DNA of 64,000 nucleotides from Cinclus cinclus (taxonomy: Eukaryota; Chordata; Aves; Passeriformes; Cinclidae), in assembly GCF_963662255.1 (NCBI RefSeq), contig NC_085049.1, positions 20,430,142-20,494,141 on the forward strand, read 5' to 3'. Position numbers and translations under genes: made by a program. The notes beneath the pieces were generated by a model. The model had not been told where the DNA came from and searched no databases. It saw nothing but the letters and a program-made list of their open reading frames with translations. Below are positions 46,448 through 60,474 of this stretch, piece by piece (position 1 is the stretch's first letter; every line of letters starts with the position of its first letter).

Positions 46448-49400
46448 TTCAACAATTTACCTCTAAGATTTTTCTCCACAGAGTACCTGGCTGCACTCAG
46501 CTCTGACATGCTCTCTCACATAATAAAAATACTTTTTCACCTTTGCAAAAGGTTTTGGTGCTCATACCAATATATATAATAAATACATGAATTAGGGAAA
46601 TCAAGTTTCCAATTAGAGAAATGCTTTCCCACATCAAAAAGAAAAAAGAAATCAGGACAACTTTGAGTGGAATTTGGCCTTACAGTCTAAATAATGTAAA
46701 AGGAAGTGGTCAGTGGGTGTCAATAAGGTCAGGAGTTCATCTTGAAAGGTTTTTTTTTTTAATTAACTCAGTATTTTTTCTGCCTGTGTAGAATATAGAT
46801 GGTAAATGTATCTTACAAAGACATCAACTCATTTGCTTGTGCAAGAAGCTCAGTCTCTACTTTTCTAAGAGAAGTTGTGTTCAAGGTGTAAAACAAGAGA
46901 AGTTGAAGGCTTAAAGTACTGTTTATGTTTAAATGAAAGTGTATGAAATGTTGCCTTTTCCTCTCAAGCCAAAACACAATAATCTCGTTTGGTCAGGGGA
47001 GAAAGAAAAACTGTAAACCAGGAATTTTATTCTGAAGACAGTTGTCCAAATTTTACAGTGTGGTGGTTTGGAGGATCAGAGTTGTGGTGACATGCACTTT
47101 CCTGCACGCTAGCTCACGGTGAGGTAGCCAGAATCTCTGCACACTGGCTGAGGAATTAAGCCCAGACGGTTGTTCCCGTGAGATCTTCCTTTTCCACCCG
47201 TGGTGAACTGAGTAAATGCAGCTAGTTGAGGGTAGCTTAAATTGTGAAAATGGTCTCCATTATTTGGTAGTATGTAAAGCATTTATTAGTGCCCAAAGTG
47301 ATTGTTACGCTTCCAACAAATGCTTTTATAAATCATGCGATCTGCTATTCTCGCAAAAAAAAGAGAGAAGTTATATCTGTATGTATTAAACAGAAAATGT
47401 ACAATCACTTCTAATTATAATTTTTCTTATCCAGTTGAATTGCAAACAATTACCTCCTGTGTTTCAGACCATATACCTTGACAGACATACATTGTACATT
47501 TTGTGTATTATACAATGTTTTATGTACAGCAATGTCTGGAAAACATGTCTTGTATCTGAAACAACTGTGCCTCTGACAATGAACATATATTTACTAAAAT
47601 CAAGCAAGTTCATCCTGACAAGATAAAACATTAGAAATAGAAAATAAGTCTGACTTAAATTGTGGTAAGGCCCCGGTATATCCAGAAGTCCTGGGAGGGT
47701 GTTGTGTTTTTTCCTCTATTTTGACAGTGTCTCCTGTTAGAGACAATTCATATATGTGTAAATCTTAACTGGGCTTGTGGCATCCTTTAACAATGCCTCA
47801 AGAATTCCCCAAATGGAACTTTAGAGGGAGTGTGCACGTTAGAAGTGAAAGTTTCTGTACTGCTTGTAGACAAGCTTACTCTGTGCTGTAAGGCATTTGT
47901 GTCTCACCAGGAGGAAAAAGTAAGACATTTGAAGGCTTGATGTGCCCAGTGCTCCTCCTGTTAGTGGCAGGTCATTCCCTGGCCAGTTGCCACTGTTCTG
48001 GGGAATGTTGATCACACTGGTGCAGGCAGAGCAGGACAAGATGGAGTCTTAAGCCAGTCAGCTTCTGGGTGTACCTAGGCACAGCACTCCTTCATGTAGT
48101 GCTGTTCTTCCTCAGCCAAATATTTTAGACTACAGATTATAGATTATAGAAAGTGCTCCCCAGATCAGTGTAAAAGGTAAAGACAAATGTTGTATTTAGG
48201 GAGCTTATTCTGTGTTTATTTAAGGCAGAAGGCTGCAAGATTTCCTTTCCTTGAGCAATTCTGTGAAAAAAACCAGCTAAGGAGCTTCAGGAGTTGGGAT
48301 GTGTCTTTCCACTGAAGAAAGGCTGTTCTTAGCATATTTAAAATAAATAAGCTGAAGAACATCAATTTGAATTTCACAGTTCTAATGGCTTATAGAACAC
48401 TGAGGATTACTTGATTCCATGAATTTAGGCAGAAACTTTTCACTCTTGAAACATGAGTTTGGTTGCTAAGGCCAAAAGAAAGGCTGTATTGCAAACATCT
48501 CTTCCTCCTTCACAGCTGTGTCTCAATCCACCCAAAGTGTGGTTGTCAGGAAAATCCTTTCTCTAGTCAGTGTTACACATCAGGGGTGCCAAGGGGTGCC
48601 TTTCCTGCTCTGAGCTGAAGTGCACACCAATATACACACCTAGTCCTGCCTGCTTACGGGGACTGTTGGAGCTTTATGCACATCAGATGCCACATTCTCA
48701 GAATTATTTCCTGCATCTTACCAGCTCTTTGTGGAAACATTAAGGGAGAAAAGCAATCTCCTGTCAGGAGGATCTAAAGTCTCTACGTGCAAGCACCAAG
48801 TCCCTGCAGAGCAGGGGTTTCACATGTTATGTCTCTGAGCCTGGCACAATCAAGTCAATGGGAAGAGTTGGGAAGAATTAGTGATGGCTTCCCTGTCTAT
48901 CCATGTATGCTTGGTTGTGTGTTAGCCCTGACAAGTGCTTTCATTCAACAGTGTCATGGACAGCTGCCAGAGTTTCTTTTGATGAGCTAGTTTGATGTCA
49001 TGCTTTGTTCCAAAGGCTTGCTTGTACTGCATCTTCAGGGGAAATACACCTGTAAGGCTTTACAGAGAGTAGAAAGGGACAATTCCACTTGTGAAGACCA
49101 TATTCTTTTGTTGAGCAGTATGAAAAAGAATAAGGGTAATATTTCCAAATCAAACTAAAGGAAAAATGCCATGCACTTAGCTTTGAATGCCACAGTATCC
49201 CACGCACACAATATCTAGACACTCTAAATTATGCTAGGTCTAATTACTATGCATGGACAAAAGAAGAGAGTCCTCATCTTGAAGAGATTAAACACAGTAG
49301 TTATTGCTTATGAACAAAGCTTTAGAAATTAGATGTCAGAAGGCTTTCAAAATTCACATATCGCACCAGCATCCTGAACTGTCATGTCTTTTCTTTAACT

Positions 49401-49599
49401 TGGATGTCACTCGGCATTTCATCATCATAAAAATCTGCTTTCTATATAGCTGGTTGTGAGCCTCAATTCCTTTTTTTTTTATATTTTTTTAATTTTATTT
49501 TTTCCCATCCCCCAGCCTTTTTGTCAAATCCAGATGAATCCTGCAATCCATGAGGAAAAGGAACCCTGTTTACTCAGCAGCTCAGGCTGCTGACCTTTG
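46448..49599. other. Intergenic sequence without recognisable features
   Basis: AT-rich, with a T-rich low-complexity run at about 49,471-49,505. A stretch at about 47,060-47,200 begins GTGGTGGTTTGG and has a few CpGs. It could be repeat-derived but cannot be classified. No gene is supported. Confidence 0.7.
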
Positions 49600-49900
49600 A
49601 AATGTTTTTATGTATTTTTGCAAGCAAACCAAGTACATCTGAGACTAGCCCCAAACTGTGGCAATGCCTAGGATTATTTTGACCCAGGGGCAGGACCCAG
49701 CACTTGGCCCTGTTGACCCTCAGTCCATTTGCCTCAGACCATGGATCCAGCCTCTCCAGGTCCCTCTGCAGAGCCTTCCTTCCTTCCAGCAGATCTACAC
49801 TCCCACCTGACTTGGTGTCATCCACAAATTTATAAAGGATGTACTTGATCCAGGCATCCAGACCATCGATAAAATATTAAATTATTCTGAGCCCTGCAGC
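49600..49900 (-). repeat. CR1 LINE ORF2 3'-region fragment
   Basis: The minus strand carries a decayed piece of the CR1 reverse-transcriptase polyprotein C-terminal region, including [20 protein letters not shown] and [13 protein letters not shown]. These correspond to the DDTKLGG and KCxxLHLG segments typical of CR1. It lacks the rest of the ORF and is a dead 5'-truncated copy or internal remnant. Confidence 0.9.
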
Positions 49901-52900
49901 TTTCCATACTTCTAATATATCTGTATCTTAATTTAAAAGGACAAACCCAGTGACAGAAAAATAATCTGGCTTCTCAGTCCAGCAGTAGAGCAGAACTTGG
50001 CTCCTTCCATTGCCAATAAGAATGTGAAATAGAACTACACTATTTCAGGGATATAAAAAATAGCTTTACCTTGCATTAGGTCTTTATGATCTGGTCAAAA
50101 GGACAAGTGGCACTAATGATATTTGGCAGCTCCATCCAAATGTTTCACTCCATTTCTAGAGCCAAGAATGGATCACATTAATGATGCTTCCAAAGCAGTT
50201 GATACAAGTGCTGTAAGCTATTTATCATTCATTAGTATCCATGGCTGTAATGAAGAAGACTTCAGAAGTGGCAGAAATGAGTGCAGCACTTGTGATGATA
50301 ATGGCATTGAAGTGTCTTAGGTATTCAGGAGCATTCCATGATACATGACTGGTCAGAGTTCCTGTGTTGGCCCACTGCTTAGCACTTAACATTTGAGAGA
50401 AGAGAAAGTAGTGATAATTCTAGTGTGGTTATATTCAAGAAGCAGTGTGATAACTGAATTAATTTTTTGTGCCACCTATAGTATCTACTATAGTTAAGAA
50501 ATCAAACCAGTCATAGAGCTACTTTTAAAGGCAAGATTAAGTAACAGAGAATTTCATGTGGCTCCTGAGCACCTGAAGTTCTGTAGATAAAAACGGCCAT
50601 CAAATCAACTTGAACAAAGTAATATGATGGACCTTCAAGAGATTTTGCAGTGTCTTCGATTTCATGCTTCAGTGTTTTAAATGCAGGATTGGACATGTCA
50701 AAAGTCCTGAAAATTCAAGGGATAGGGCTTGTTGACTTTGCAAATATGGAATCAGAGAATTCAAGTGATTTGAACCTGTCAACAGAATGACAGTAATTGG
50801 GGGGAAAGTGGCAGAAATCCCTTTGAAGAGCAGTGACTTCTTTTTGCCTCATACAGGAAAAAACGGCAGCGGCTAGAGTTCATTTAGTTCTAGACAAAGA
50901 AAAGTAAAACAGTCCCTTTTGTGTCCTTCACAATTCCCACCCATTGTTAGTAATGGTGACAGAGCCTCTTATGCACAATCCTTATGTACAAACACACTTT
51001 AGAGCTGTTTAAGGACACTGGTTTCTTGATTTCCCCATGAAAATGGCCAGAGGACATATGCAATAGTACAACGTGCCTCCTGAAGGTGAGCAAAAATCCT
51101 CCTGTGCTTCTGAATTCAAATGTTTGCTTTATATCAAGAAAAAGAAACTTAGCATGAAATACTTGCCTTAAACTCTGAAGGTCTGAAGTTTTGACTCTGG
51201 CTCCTCATTTTATTTTCTGATTCTAAATAGGACCAAAAAAGATTGCCCAAAGCTACATAAAGAAGAAAGCAAACTTCATCAGTCAAGATGGTTCAAGACC
51301 CAGGAGAAACATCCAAAATTTTGAATCTGGGCTATGACAGTTTAGAGCTTATTCTCGCCTTAATTTCTCTATATGCAAAGACTTATGGGATTCCTGTGCC
51401 TGTTCAGCATGTTCCTGTGGAAATATGAAGAAGATTATTTCTTTAGAAAAAATTATGCAAATTATTGTGTTGGCTAAGGTTGCTGAACACTGAAAAATGT
51501 TGGTCATTGCATGTTGGTCTTCAGCATTATTGAAAATATGGTTAAATTTTTGGCTGACTGAAAATTCTATTGATTCATAGGCATAAGACCCTTTGTGCAC
51601 AAAAGTAAATAACCTGTGTGTAAATATATAAAGTAATTAATTTTCATTTATTCAGTGGGATGGTACAGTAAGATATGTTTTTTCTTAGTCTCTATGCTGT
51701 AACATAACCAAGTATTTCAATAGAATTATGAAATAAATCAGAGAATTGCTAATAGCTGCCATTAGGTGAATCTTATGTGAAGATTATAGCAAATCTAATC
51801 AAATAAAATGGATATAATAAGAGCCAGAATGAAAAAAATGTTTCCTTCCTTATGATAGACAGTTGTGTAGTGAAAGCTCTGCTGAAGAAAAGTTGGGTGG
51901 ATTCCAGAAACTGTAAATATACTTTATAGAAGAGTTTATATAAAATAACCTATCAAAGTCAGCAGGAAGCTTGAGGAGGTATTGATAAGAGCATGAGAAT
52001 ACATGGAGAGGCACATTTGATGTTTTTTGATCACAGAAATAGACAACTGTTGTTCCTTTCAGACCTTTAGATGTATTTTTATGAATAAACAAAATTCCTT
52101 TAAAGAAATATACATTCCTTATCACATCAGTATTTGAGTCAAAGAGAAAAAACCCCACAACTCTGGATTTTGGATATTTGGGAGACAGCAATTTCCTGTA
52201 GGTTGAAAGACAAATGTATACTGGTTTGTGGTTTCCAAACAAGTGAAATAAATCTCAACACAATTTTTTGTGTTTGTGCATGTTTTTTTCTTAAGGAAGG
52301 CTGACAGAAAACAGCAACAAACAAAAAAAAAAATGGCTGCAATATTTATTCTGCATTGGTCAAGTACCTGCATAAGAACAGTGCTGGGTCTGGCTTATTA
52401 ATTCTAGCTCCAATAATTCCCTATGTCTACAGTGTATATTAGGTAAAAATACCACAAGCACCTCAAGTAAACTGGTTCAGATTAGATGGTACTAGAGGAA
52501 ACTCTACCTATGCAAGTTCAGCTGAACTTATTCTTGGCTGGAAGCTGCTCTGCATGTGTTTCATTGGAAAATGTAGCTCAGCCTGTGCTACTGAGAACTG
52601 CTCAGGCTTGGACAGTATTTATTTTACTGAAGAGAATGATGGCTCTGCACATTTTGTCATATTAGCTGCTTATAAATCCAGAATTTACAGCATCACCAAG
52701 AACTGAGACCAGGATTTGGCCAAAGTTATTATGGGGGTAAATACATTTTAAAAGGAGAATTTTAATATTTTTCTATTCTGTAAAAATCAAAGCAAGCTGA
52801 AGTTAACATGCTGTCTTGATATTGATGCTGAAATGGGAATGTCATCTCTTCCACTCTCCTCATTATCCAGCTCCCAGTTGTGGCTGCCTTCCAGGGATGT

Positions 52901-55900
52901 CTCAGCATTTTCCTCACATCTTTGCAGGGTATTCTAAGCCCAGCCTGTGGGCAGCACAGGAAGTGCTTCTTCCTGCTCTGATATTCCTGTTATGATAAGC
53001 AGCCAGAGCAGCAGAGTGCCCACTGACAGCACAGTGCACTCCAAGCATGGCTGGAAAGGAATTACAGCACTTGGCTCTGCAGCAGTTCAGCTACCACTGG
53101 CCTACCATAAATAAGGCAGAAAACCAGCCATGCTGGGCTTTGGTTCTGTGGTGTTCTTTCTAATTTCCGTGTGTGCAACAAAATGAACCTTAAAAAAAGA
53201 GCCAGAACTTTTGATTTTAGAAGTATTACACTTCTTCAGTGCTGAGAGCCTCTTTCCACTGACATTTGTTTTAAGTCAATATCTTAGCTGGACAGCAATA
53301 AATGCAATGCCACTATGTCTTTGAAAATATTTCTTTAAAGTTTTCAGGTATTTGTAGAGTGACTGTCTTTTAGGAAAAGATTGAATAGTTCTTCTAAACA
53401 TTCAGACATATACATGCACACTCATCCCTTTTTATTATTCAGTTGTTTTAGGATTGTGTAGAGAACTAACTTGAATGAATATCTCTGGTTGAGAGACTAG
53501 GTATGTATCTAGTAAACATTTGCTAGGAGAAAAACTCAGCTGAAACAAGTCTGGACTTTTTATGCCTGGAGAAATCACCAAAAAAATAGTAGATGTGGAA
53601 AATATATAGTTCTTGCTTTATTACACAGCTCTTCCAGATGAATAAATTTTTTGGTGAGACTTTCTGTGTCTAAGCCTTTCAACAATCATATGAGTAAAGG
53701 CTTTGAAGGCTGCATTCCCAGCTGGGATGTAGTGGCTATGTACCAATGGAGTTGTGCAAGCCTAAAGTGCTAAGGATATGGCCATGTGTTAGTAAATATC
53801 ATAAATCTTTAATATAACTACCTTTTTTAGATGTATTAGATAGTCATACACTATCTCCTTTTCATGGCATGCAGTGTACTTGGCTTTTGGCTGTTAATGA
53901 AGGTGGAGTGATATTTCACAGCTGAATTTCTAAGAGGCTTACGAAACCTGAAAGCACAGCTATAGAACAACACATTATTTCTGAAATTAAATTCACATTC
54001 AATTATAATCACATTTTTCATTGTGTGGTTCTCTGATCTATGGCATTCCTAGCAGGACCCACGGCACTATAATGCTGCTGCAGAGGTCTGTCTGTACCAC
54101 AGGAAAACTCAGCAAACACATTAACAAATCAAAATAACATCAGCTGTGGAGTCCACATCTGTACACACACACACACACAGATGTTTCAAATAACAGGTGA
54201 GCTCATTTCTCTCAACCACTTCCTTGCTTTACATTTTCCCTAAAAGACAATGCAGGACTTGGCACTTCCCAATTAGCAAAATTAGTGGTCTGTATAATTC
54301 TGCTCTTCCACAGGCTGCTGCATTCTGTGTGGGAAGCTCTCTGCTCCGTTCTGGCCATGCTGCAGAGGGCCCAGGACAGCCAGGTCTCCAGGGCAGCTGG
54401 TCCCACCAGTTATTCATTCACAGGGCACAGCTGAATGGACACAGGAATGGGGTCTGTAAGCAGGGAGCAGTTTGGGTCTGAAATGACTAGGGAGCTGCAC
54501 ATATTCCTTCTGTTCTGTGTGAGGTGCCAGCAGCCTGGCACATATCCTTGTGCTGTGTTTTCCCATTGCAGTCCTGGCTCATTAATGACCAGGTGAAATG
54601 CTTCCTTATAATTACATGGCTCTTTTTGGCTCAGGGAACCTGTGGCTGAAAGAGATGGGGCCCAGACCTGAGGCACTTAACACCACAGCAGTGCTGCATC
54701 TTCTCACCCCTTTACTCCTCCAGTAAAAACTCACAGACCTTCAACACACCTCACTCCTCAGCCTGTTTCAGTCTTGCTTACACCAAGTGTTAAAATCCTC
54801 TTTGAACCCTGTCCTTTGAACTGGCACAAGGAGCAAAAGGCTCCAGTGAACAGACTGCTGACCTGAACTCTGGCCAGCACTAAAGGAATGTGGTCAAATA
54901 ATTTCACCCTCTGTGAGTTTCTCCTCTGCTAGACAAAGCTACCAGACTAACTTCAAAACATATCCAGTCCTTGCATGAAACTACTAAGCCTTTTCTAAAA
55001 CTAGGAAACACTAGAAGAGCTGATTGTAGCGTGACTTATGTAAGCAATGCAAGGTACAGAGCAGCCAGAACAAAGTGATGTCACTCAGCTTGCACAATGT
55101 GTGGTTAAATGTAGGCACTGCACTGATTTATGAATGTACCTGCTGTACTCTAAATTTAGAGTATGTTCTTGGGGTTTTTATAGGGGCAAACCATGGCTGC
55201 AAGCATGCCCTGTGATCTTGTCATCACTTCTGCAGGAATCCTGGTTCTGGCCTCTGCCTGGCCATGTTCAACCCACTAATGATTCAGGCTGCATGTCTGT
55301 CTGTATGTGTGCAGGAGTTAGTGTGTGTGCTTGCATGGCAAGGTCTATTTTATGAACAATCTGCTCTCTTTCTCTTAAGTGTCTCTTAAGTATGACACTG
55401 CACAGTATTAGGACAGAATGATTTCTTATTTGGGATTTATTGCTTTATCTTTATAAATATTAATTGCTCTATCACTGCATCAGATTGTTCCTGCCTAGAT
55501 GAGATTCAAAGTGCTATAATGATTTCTCATCATATCTAGCAGAAAGTGAAGGATCTGTCTTTCACTTTCACAGCCGTAAAGATGGAGTTAAATGACTGGA
55601 GAAATAATAACATAAAACCAGTAAAATACCCCAGCTCTTGCCAAGAAATAAAAGCAGTGTCTAAGAGTCATATTTCAAGATAAGAGCTGGCTGGGTATGT
55701 GCTCCTTTTTTATTTGGAAAGAAATTCCCAGATAATGCTGTTTTTATGCAGCCTGAGAAACGTGCTCAGCCTGCTGCTGTGCAGCTTTTGGATGATTTCA
55801 GTTTCTATAAAAAGGTGGTGATCTCATCCTCACTACTTAAAGATGCATCACCCTATCTTTTCCCCTTGACCCAGCACAAAGGGGAATTTGAATTTATGAA

Positions 55901-57004
55901 GCCTAAAGTGACTATTAAAAGATTGACCTGACTGGCAATGGAATTAATGTTAACCCCTTCACTTCCAGCCTGTCCAGACTTGTGTCCTGGCACCGAGAGC
56001 AGCTGGGAATCCATGCAGGGCATGTATGGTGCAGCAGAGACACTGCATTCCCTCTGAGCTCAGGAATCACTCATGTGTGGCAATACCTGGGGGCAGACAG
56101 TGTGTTCATGCTCAGGTCTATGAAAGAGATGGGGATACACCACCTCATGCCTTCCCTGGTTAGACTGTGAGAGAACTGGTAGCCCCACAGAAGGGAGAAA
56201 TGCTATATTAGAGGCATTTATCAGCCTATTTACCAATAGCAAAGTAGAGTTGGAACCCTGAAGCGTGCCCATGAGGATTTGATTTTCCAAAGCACATATG
56301 TAAGTCTGCAAGAAACGCTTCAGGTCAAGCTGTTCATTTGGGGCTAAATACAAAAAGTTCTTTAGGCTCCAGAAACTTCTTGGTGCTAAATTTATTTTGA
56401 GGATTTCAGAATTAAACTCAAAGTATTTACCCTGACATTATTTTCTTTTGCACATGTGTATTGCAATGAGGCAGATTGGTGATAATCTGTTTCACCTTAA
56501 CTACCTGCTTGCATTTTCATGACACAACAGCGTTTTTTTCAGGGTCATTTAGTAAACCTCATCTAATCCCAAAGAAATCTTTTAAAACTGTAGGAGGGAC
56601 TCATATTGTGTTGAGGGAAAAAAAAAATGTGCAGAATGGTGCATTTGATGTATAGACCTATGTGTATTATACAAAGGTTTCTCATGAAGCCTGCCAAAGC
56701 CTAAGAGGAGGTGGACTGGAATGCAGAAAGGGTCAACAGTGCTGCACTTACAGCATTTCATAGCTGAATATTCAGCTTTTTATCTTACCACTGCTTTGTT
56801 CCTGCCTTCCACTGACAGCACACACCTCAAAATGTAATCCAGCTCTGTATTTATATTTCAATCCCTTCTATTGCATTTCTTCTTAAGAAACTCCTTAACT
56901 TCATCCAGTAGTTTTAAAATAGGCTAAAACAGATGACAAGTTGTCCTGAACACAACAGGTGTCCTAACAAGACAGAAAGGTTTCAAAACCCTTCCAGTGC
57001 CTTA
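49901..57004. other. Intergenic sequence, no gene recognised
   Basis: Mostly AT-rich with short simple repeats, including an (AC)n run at 54,162-54,179. A GC-richer patch at 54,300-54,680 carries overlapping small ORFs with no family features. I see no exon, RNA gene or classifiable transposon. Confidence 0.7.
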
Positions 57005-57108
57005 TAGAATTGCATTACAGAATTATTTGGGTTGGAAGAGGCCTTAAAGATTGTTTAGTTGCCAGCCCCTGTCATTGCAGGGGGCAGGGAAAGTCTTTAT
57101 TTCTACTG
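57005..57108 (-). repeat. CR1 LINE 3'-end fragment
   Basis: ATTACAGAATTATTTGGGTT, GGAAGAGGCCTTAAAGAT and CCCCTGTCATTGCAGGGGGC mark an antisense CR1 tail. It ends abruptly at the TTCC microsatellite. Confidence 0.8.
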
Positions 57109-57112
57109 GTTT

Positions 57113-57243
57113 TTCCTTCCTTCCTTCCTTCCTTCCTTCCTTCCTTCCTTCCTTCCTTCCTTCCTTCCTTCCTTCCTTCCTTCCTTCCTTGTTTTTTTTG
57201 GTGTGGCTTTTTGTTTGTTTGTTTGTTTTTTTGAGGGGGGGGG
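57113..57243. repeat. Compound (TTCC)n - T-run - (GTTT)n - G-run microsatellite
   Basis: About 78 bp of perfect TTCC units (57,113-57,190) is followed by a T8 run. Then come about four GTTT units (57,211-57,230) and nine or so Gs (57,234-57,243). Open frames here only encode repeated FLPS or KEGR and are artefacts of the repeat. Confidence 0.95.
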
Positions 57244-58204
57244 TTGTTCATTTTTTTAAGCATGAATCTTTCAGATTGATTCTAATCAATGCAGTTTAGG
57301 CATCTCAATTTACCTCAGCCAGCACTATGCTTGGAAAGGTTGCTCTATATCAAAATTAATTATCTCCTGCCCTAAAGCTCAGGCTCAGATCTTGCTGCCA
57401 GGTGCAGCACTTCTTATTAGGTGGTATCACTGCTTATGTATTACATCAGAAGAGAAACCTGACATGGAAGAGTGATTTCAAAATAAATGATTTTATACCG
57501 TGATCAGTAGATGCTCATGTTACGATTTTGTTCAGAGAGGGAAGAGGGAAGCTGTGGATCACTTTTGCACAAGGCCTCTTTTCCCTTAGGTTTCTTATTT
57601 CTCATTCCTCTCAGAGTTTAGAAACTTTCCAAGCACTCCCTAAATGATAGGATTTCACATAGTAGAGAAATAAACAGAGGAATTAAAAGATACTCAAATA
57701 ATAATTGCAAATAAAAATACTTCACATGTGAAATATGTATTTCAACAAAATCTTTCCAAAAACCATTTTTTTAACATTAACAAGATCTCAAATATTTTTT
57801 AAAGGAAGAAGAACAGTGTTCCCAGTATGGGATTTACTGGTAAAATACAGCTGCTCTCAGGGTGCAAAACCCAGCTGTGCAGTATATTCCTGTAATATCA
57901 CAGTTTAGCAAGGAACCCGTGAGGTTAGTTGCAAGTTAAAACACAGGCTGAAGTGCTGGGAGTAAAACTTTAAATGATCTCAGCTCAGAGCTGGCCAGAG
58001 CTCAAGAAATTACAGCCCTGAGGAGTCTTCAGTGACTGACAAGGGTTAGCAGGCAGGAACATTCTTCTGTGCTGCAGACAAGCTGGAGTGTTGCTAACAC
58101 TGCAATAGAACAACAGATCCCATCAGATTCCAAGCAAGGCAATCCTGCTGACCCCTTTCTAGGAATAATAGCACCATAATACCGGCAGGGAACAGCTGCT
58201 CTAT

Positions 58205-58445
58205 TAAAATCACAAATCACAGAATGGTTTGGGCTGGAAAAGACCTTAAAGATGAGCCTGTTCCCCCTCCTGCCATGGGCAGGGACACCTTCTACTATCC
58301 CAGAACCTGTCCAGCCTGGCCTTGGACACTTCCATGGTTTGGGCAGCTACAGCTTCTCTGGACAACCTCTGTCATCCTCACAGGGAAGAATTTCTTGTGA
58401 ACATCTGATCTAAACCTACTCTCAGTCAATTACAAACCATTTTCC
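58205..58445 (-). repeat. CR1 LINE 3'-end fragment, ~240 bp
   Basis: Begins AATCACAGAATGGTTTGGGC, with CTGGAAAAGACCTTAAAGAT, then the typical CCTGCCATGGGCAGGGACAC and CTGTCCAGCCTGGCCTTGG phrases. It is an antisense CR1 copy truncated at its 5' side. Confidence 0.9.
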
Positions 58446-60474
58446 TTGTATAGCGCAGCTAAATATTTTATTTCATTGCAAAAAAAGGTATGTTTATGGC
58501 AAATAAACTCATTACTTGACCTTACTTTGGGCCTGAAATTTGGATTTTTTACTTTTGTTACAAGCACTGAAATCTAAATTAGAAGTGGATTCTTATCCTC
58601 CACCAATTACCCCACTCCCCACATCTAAGGTAGATGGTTTTGGGGGTTGCTGGCAAAAAAAAAAAATATAAAGAAACAAATTTTGAAGCAGCAAATTTTG
58701 TTCAGATTTGGGAAAAGAAATATATAAAAAGAAGTGAAAGAACCAAAGAATAGTCAAAAGTTCAATTTCCAACAGAGTGCCCAAATTAGAATTCCATATT
58801 ATTTAAATGTCACTTGTTGAATGTTGTTTTGTCTAGAGACATTTTGACGTATGAAGAAATGGGATTTCTCCTTTTATATTAAAGGCAAAACCCCTCTTTA
58901 GAGCATTTGGCCTTTATGGATTGCTGAAAACCTGGATGAAGAAATCCTGAGACAGGATGCCTCTTAAAACTTGCATTCCATTTTACTGTGCAAATGAAAT
59001 GCTGTGCTGCCCAAAATGACAATAAAAAAGGCACACAATAAAAGCTTCCTCCCCACTCATTCGTCATGTGATTTGTAAAACAGAATAAGTCTATTTATGA
59101 AAAGACTTATTAAAAGAAAAGATAAATATAAGAGGAATGGGTTTCCTGAGTTATCCCTCTATCTTTCAAGGCAGTCATTCTCAGGTAAGCTTAAGAGATC
59201 TCTGAGATGCCTGAAGCAGAATCTCAGGAGAGATGCTCTGAAAACAGGAGAGATCCTCTGAATAAAAAGGGATTTTTGTGATTAACCTAGACACTTCATT
59301 GGCATTCAAGAAAAATTGGAAACCTGGGATAAAAGTAGAGATGGGAAGGTAGCCTTGGGCACTACCAAAGCCTGAGGCTATGCATACTCCAAGTCCATGG
59401 TTCTTGCTTTTATTTCCATTTTAAATAGAAGTGCAACTCTGTTTGACTAAAACAAGTTATTTTGATTCTGAGGGCTTTTTTGCCATTTAAAATTAATTCC
59501 ACTGAGCCTTAAAAGTAGGGATGCTATCAATTTCTTTGGAGGTACAGACTCGAAACCAAAGCAGTGCTGCAGATAAAGCAGGTGGGTGTTAAGGAAATGG
59601 AGGTTTATCTTCTCCAAAACTAAAATGCTAGTGTGAAGCACCTATTGTCAAGTGCCAGAGGGCAGAAGTCATACCAATGAATTAGGAGAAAGACAATCAG
59701 CAACTTCACAAAGTCACAGCTTATTTGATGCAGCTTGCAGTTGACCCTGAATCAGCAATACTATTAGACACAGTATTTGTTTGCCATGAGGAAAAGAAAA
59801 AAAAACTAGTTATTTTCCCCTGTTTTTCACAGCTTTTCCTCCTTTATCACAAAGTAAGAATGACACTGATGATGCATTTTTGAAAGTTGTTATGAGCTTG
59901 TAAGTCAGAATCCCTATCTGAGACTCCTGAAGTACACAGTCTAAGGATCAATGAACTGAAACAAGAGACACCAATGCAGAGCTATCCAAATAACACTTTA
60001 GTGGCAGCAATTTTCTCTAATTGCAGAATCTCTAGAATACATTATGTTACATTACCTGAATAACGATTTTTTAAAATAATTGTGAGTCACATCCTAAAAT
60101 TATGGATCTATAATAGGTCTTTTCAATTGTCAGTTGAACAGAAAGCATGAAATGGCATAAAGGGTGCCTGAATTTTAAAGAGAAAGAGCCATTCAGTACC
60201 CATGAGAAGCACAGTTTTAAGCCGTTGTGAGCTCTCATTTATATTAACTGAAAATGCAGCTACCCCACACTTCCTGGAATGAGTTTTCAGCCTTCTAGTG
60301 CTTATCTAAAGAAATCCACTATAAAAATTGCATTTGCAAATATTTACTTTGTTTTCATTTTGAGAAAATAGACTGTAGTCAGAAATTTGACAAATAAAAG
60401 AGTACATTCACTACAGCAGTAAGTCTAGTGTTTCTCTGTTTAATTAATGCTCAGGATGGGGGGAAGAGTTAACC
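58446..60474. other. Intergenic sequence, no gene recognised
   Basis: AT-rich DNA. A 18-bp imperfect direct repeat (CAGGAGAGATGCTCTGAA and a one-base variant) lies at 59,225-59,242 and 59,245-59,262. Nothing else is recognisable. Confidence 0.7.

Noticed and set aside
57010..57299. ORFs encoding FLPS or KEGR repeats
   Set aside because: They are direct translations of the TTCC microsatellite.
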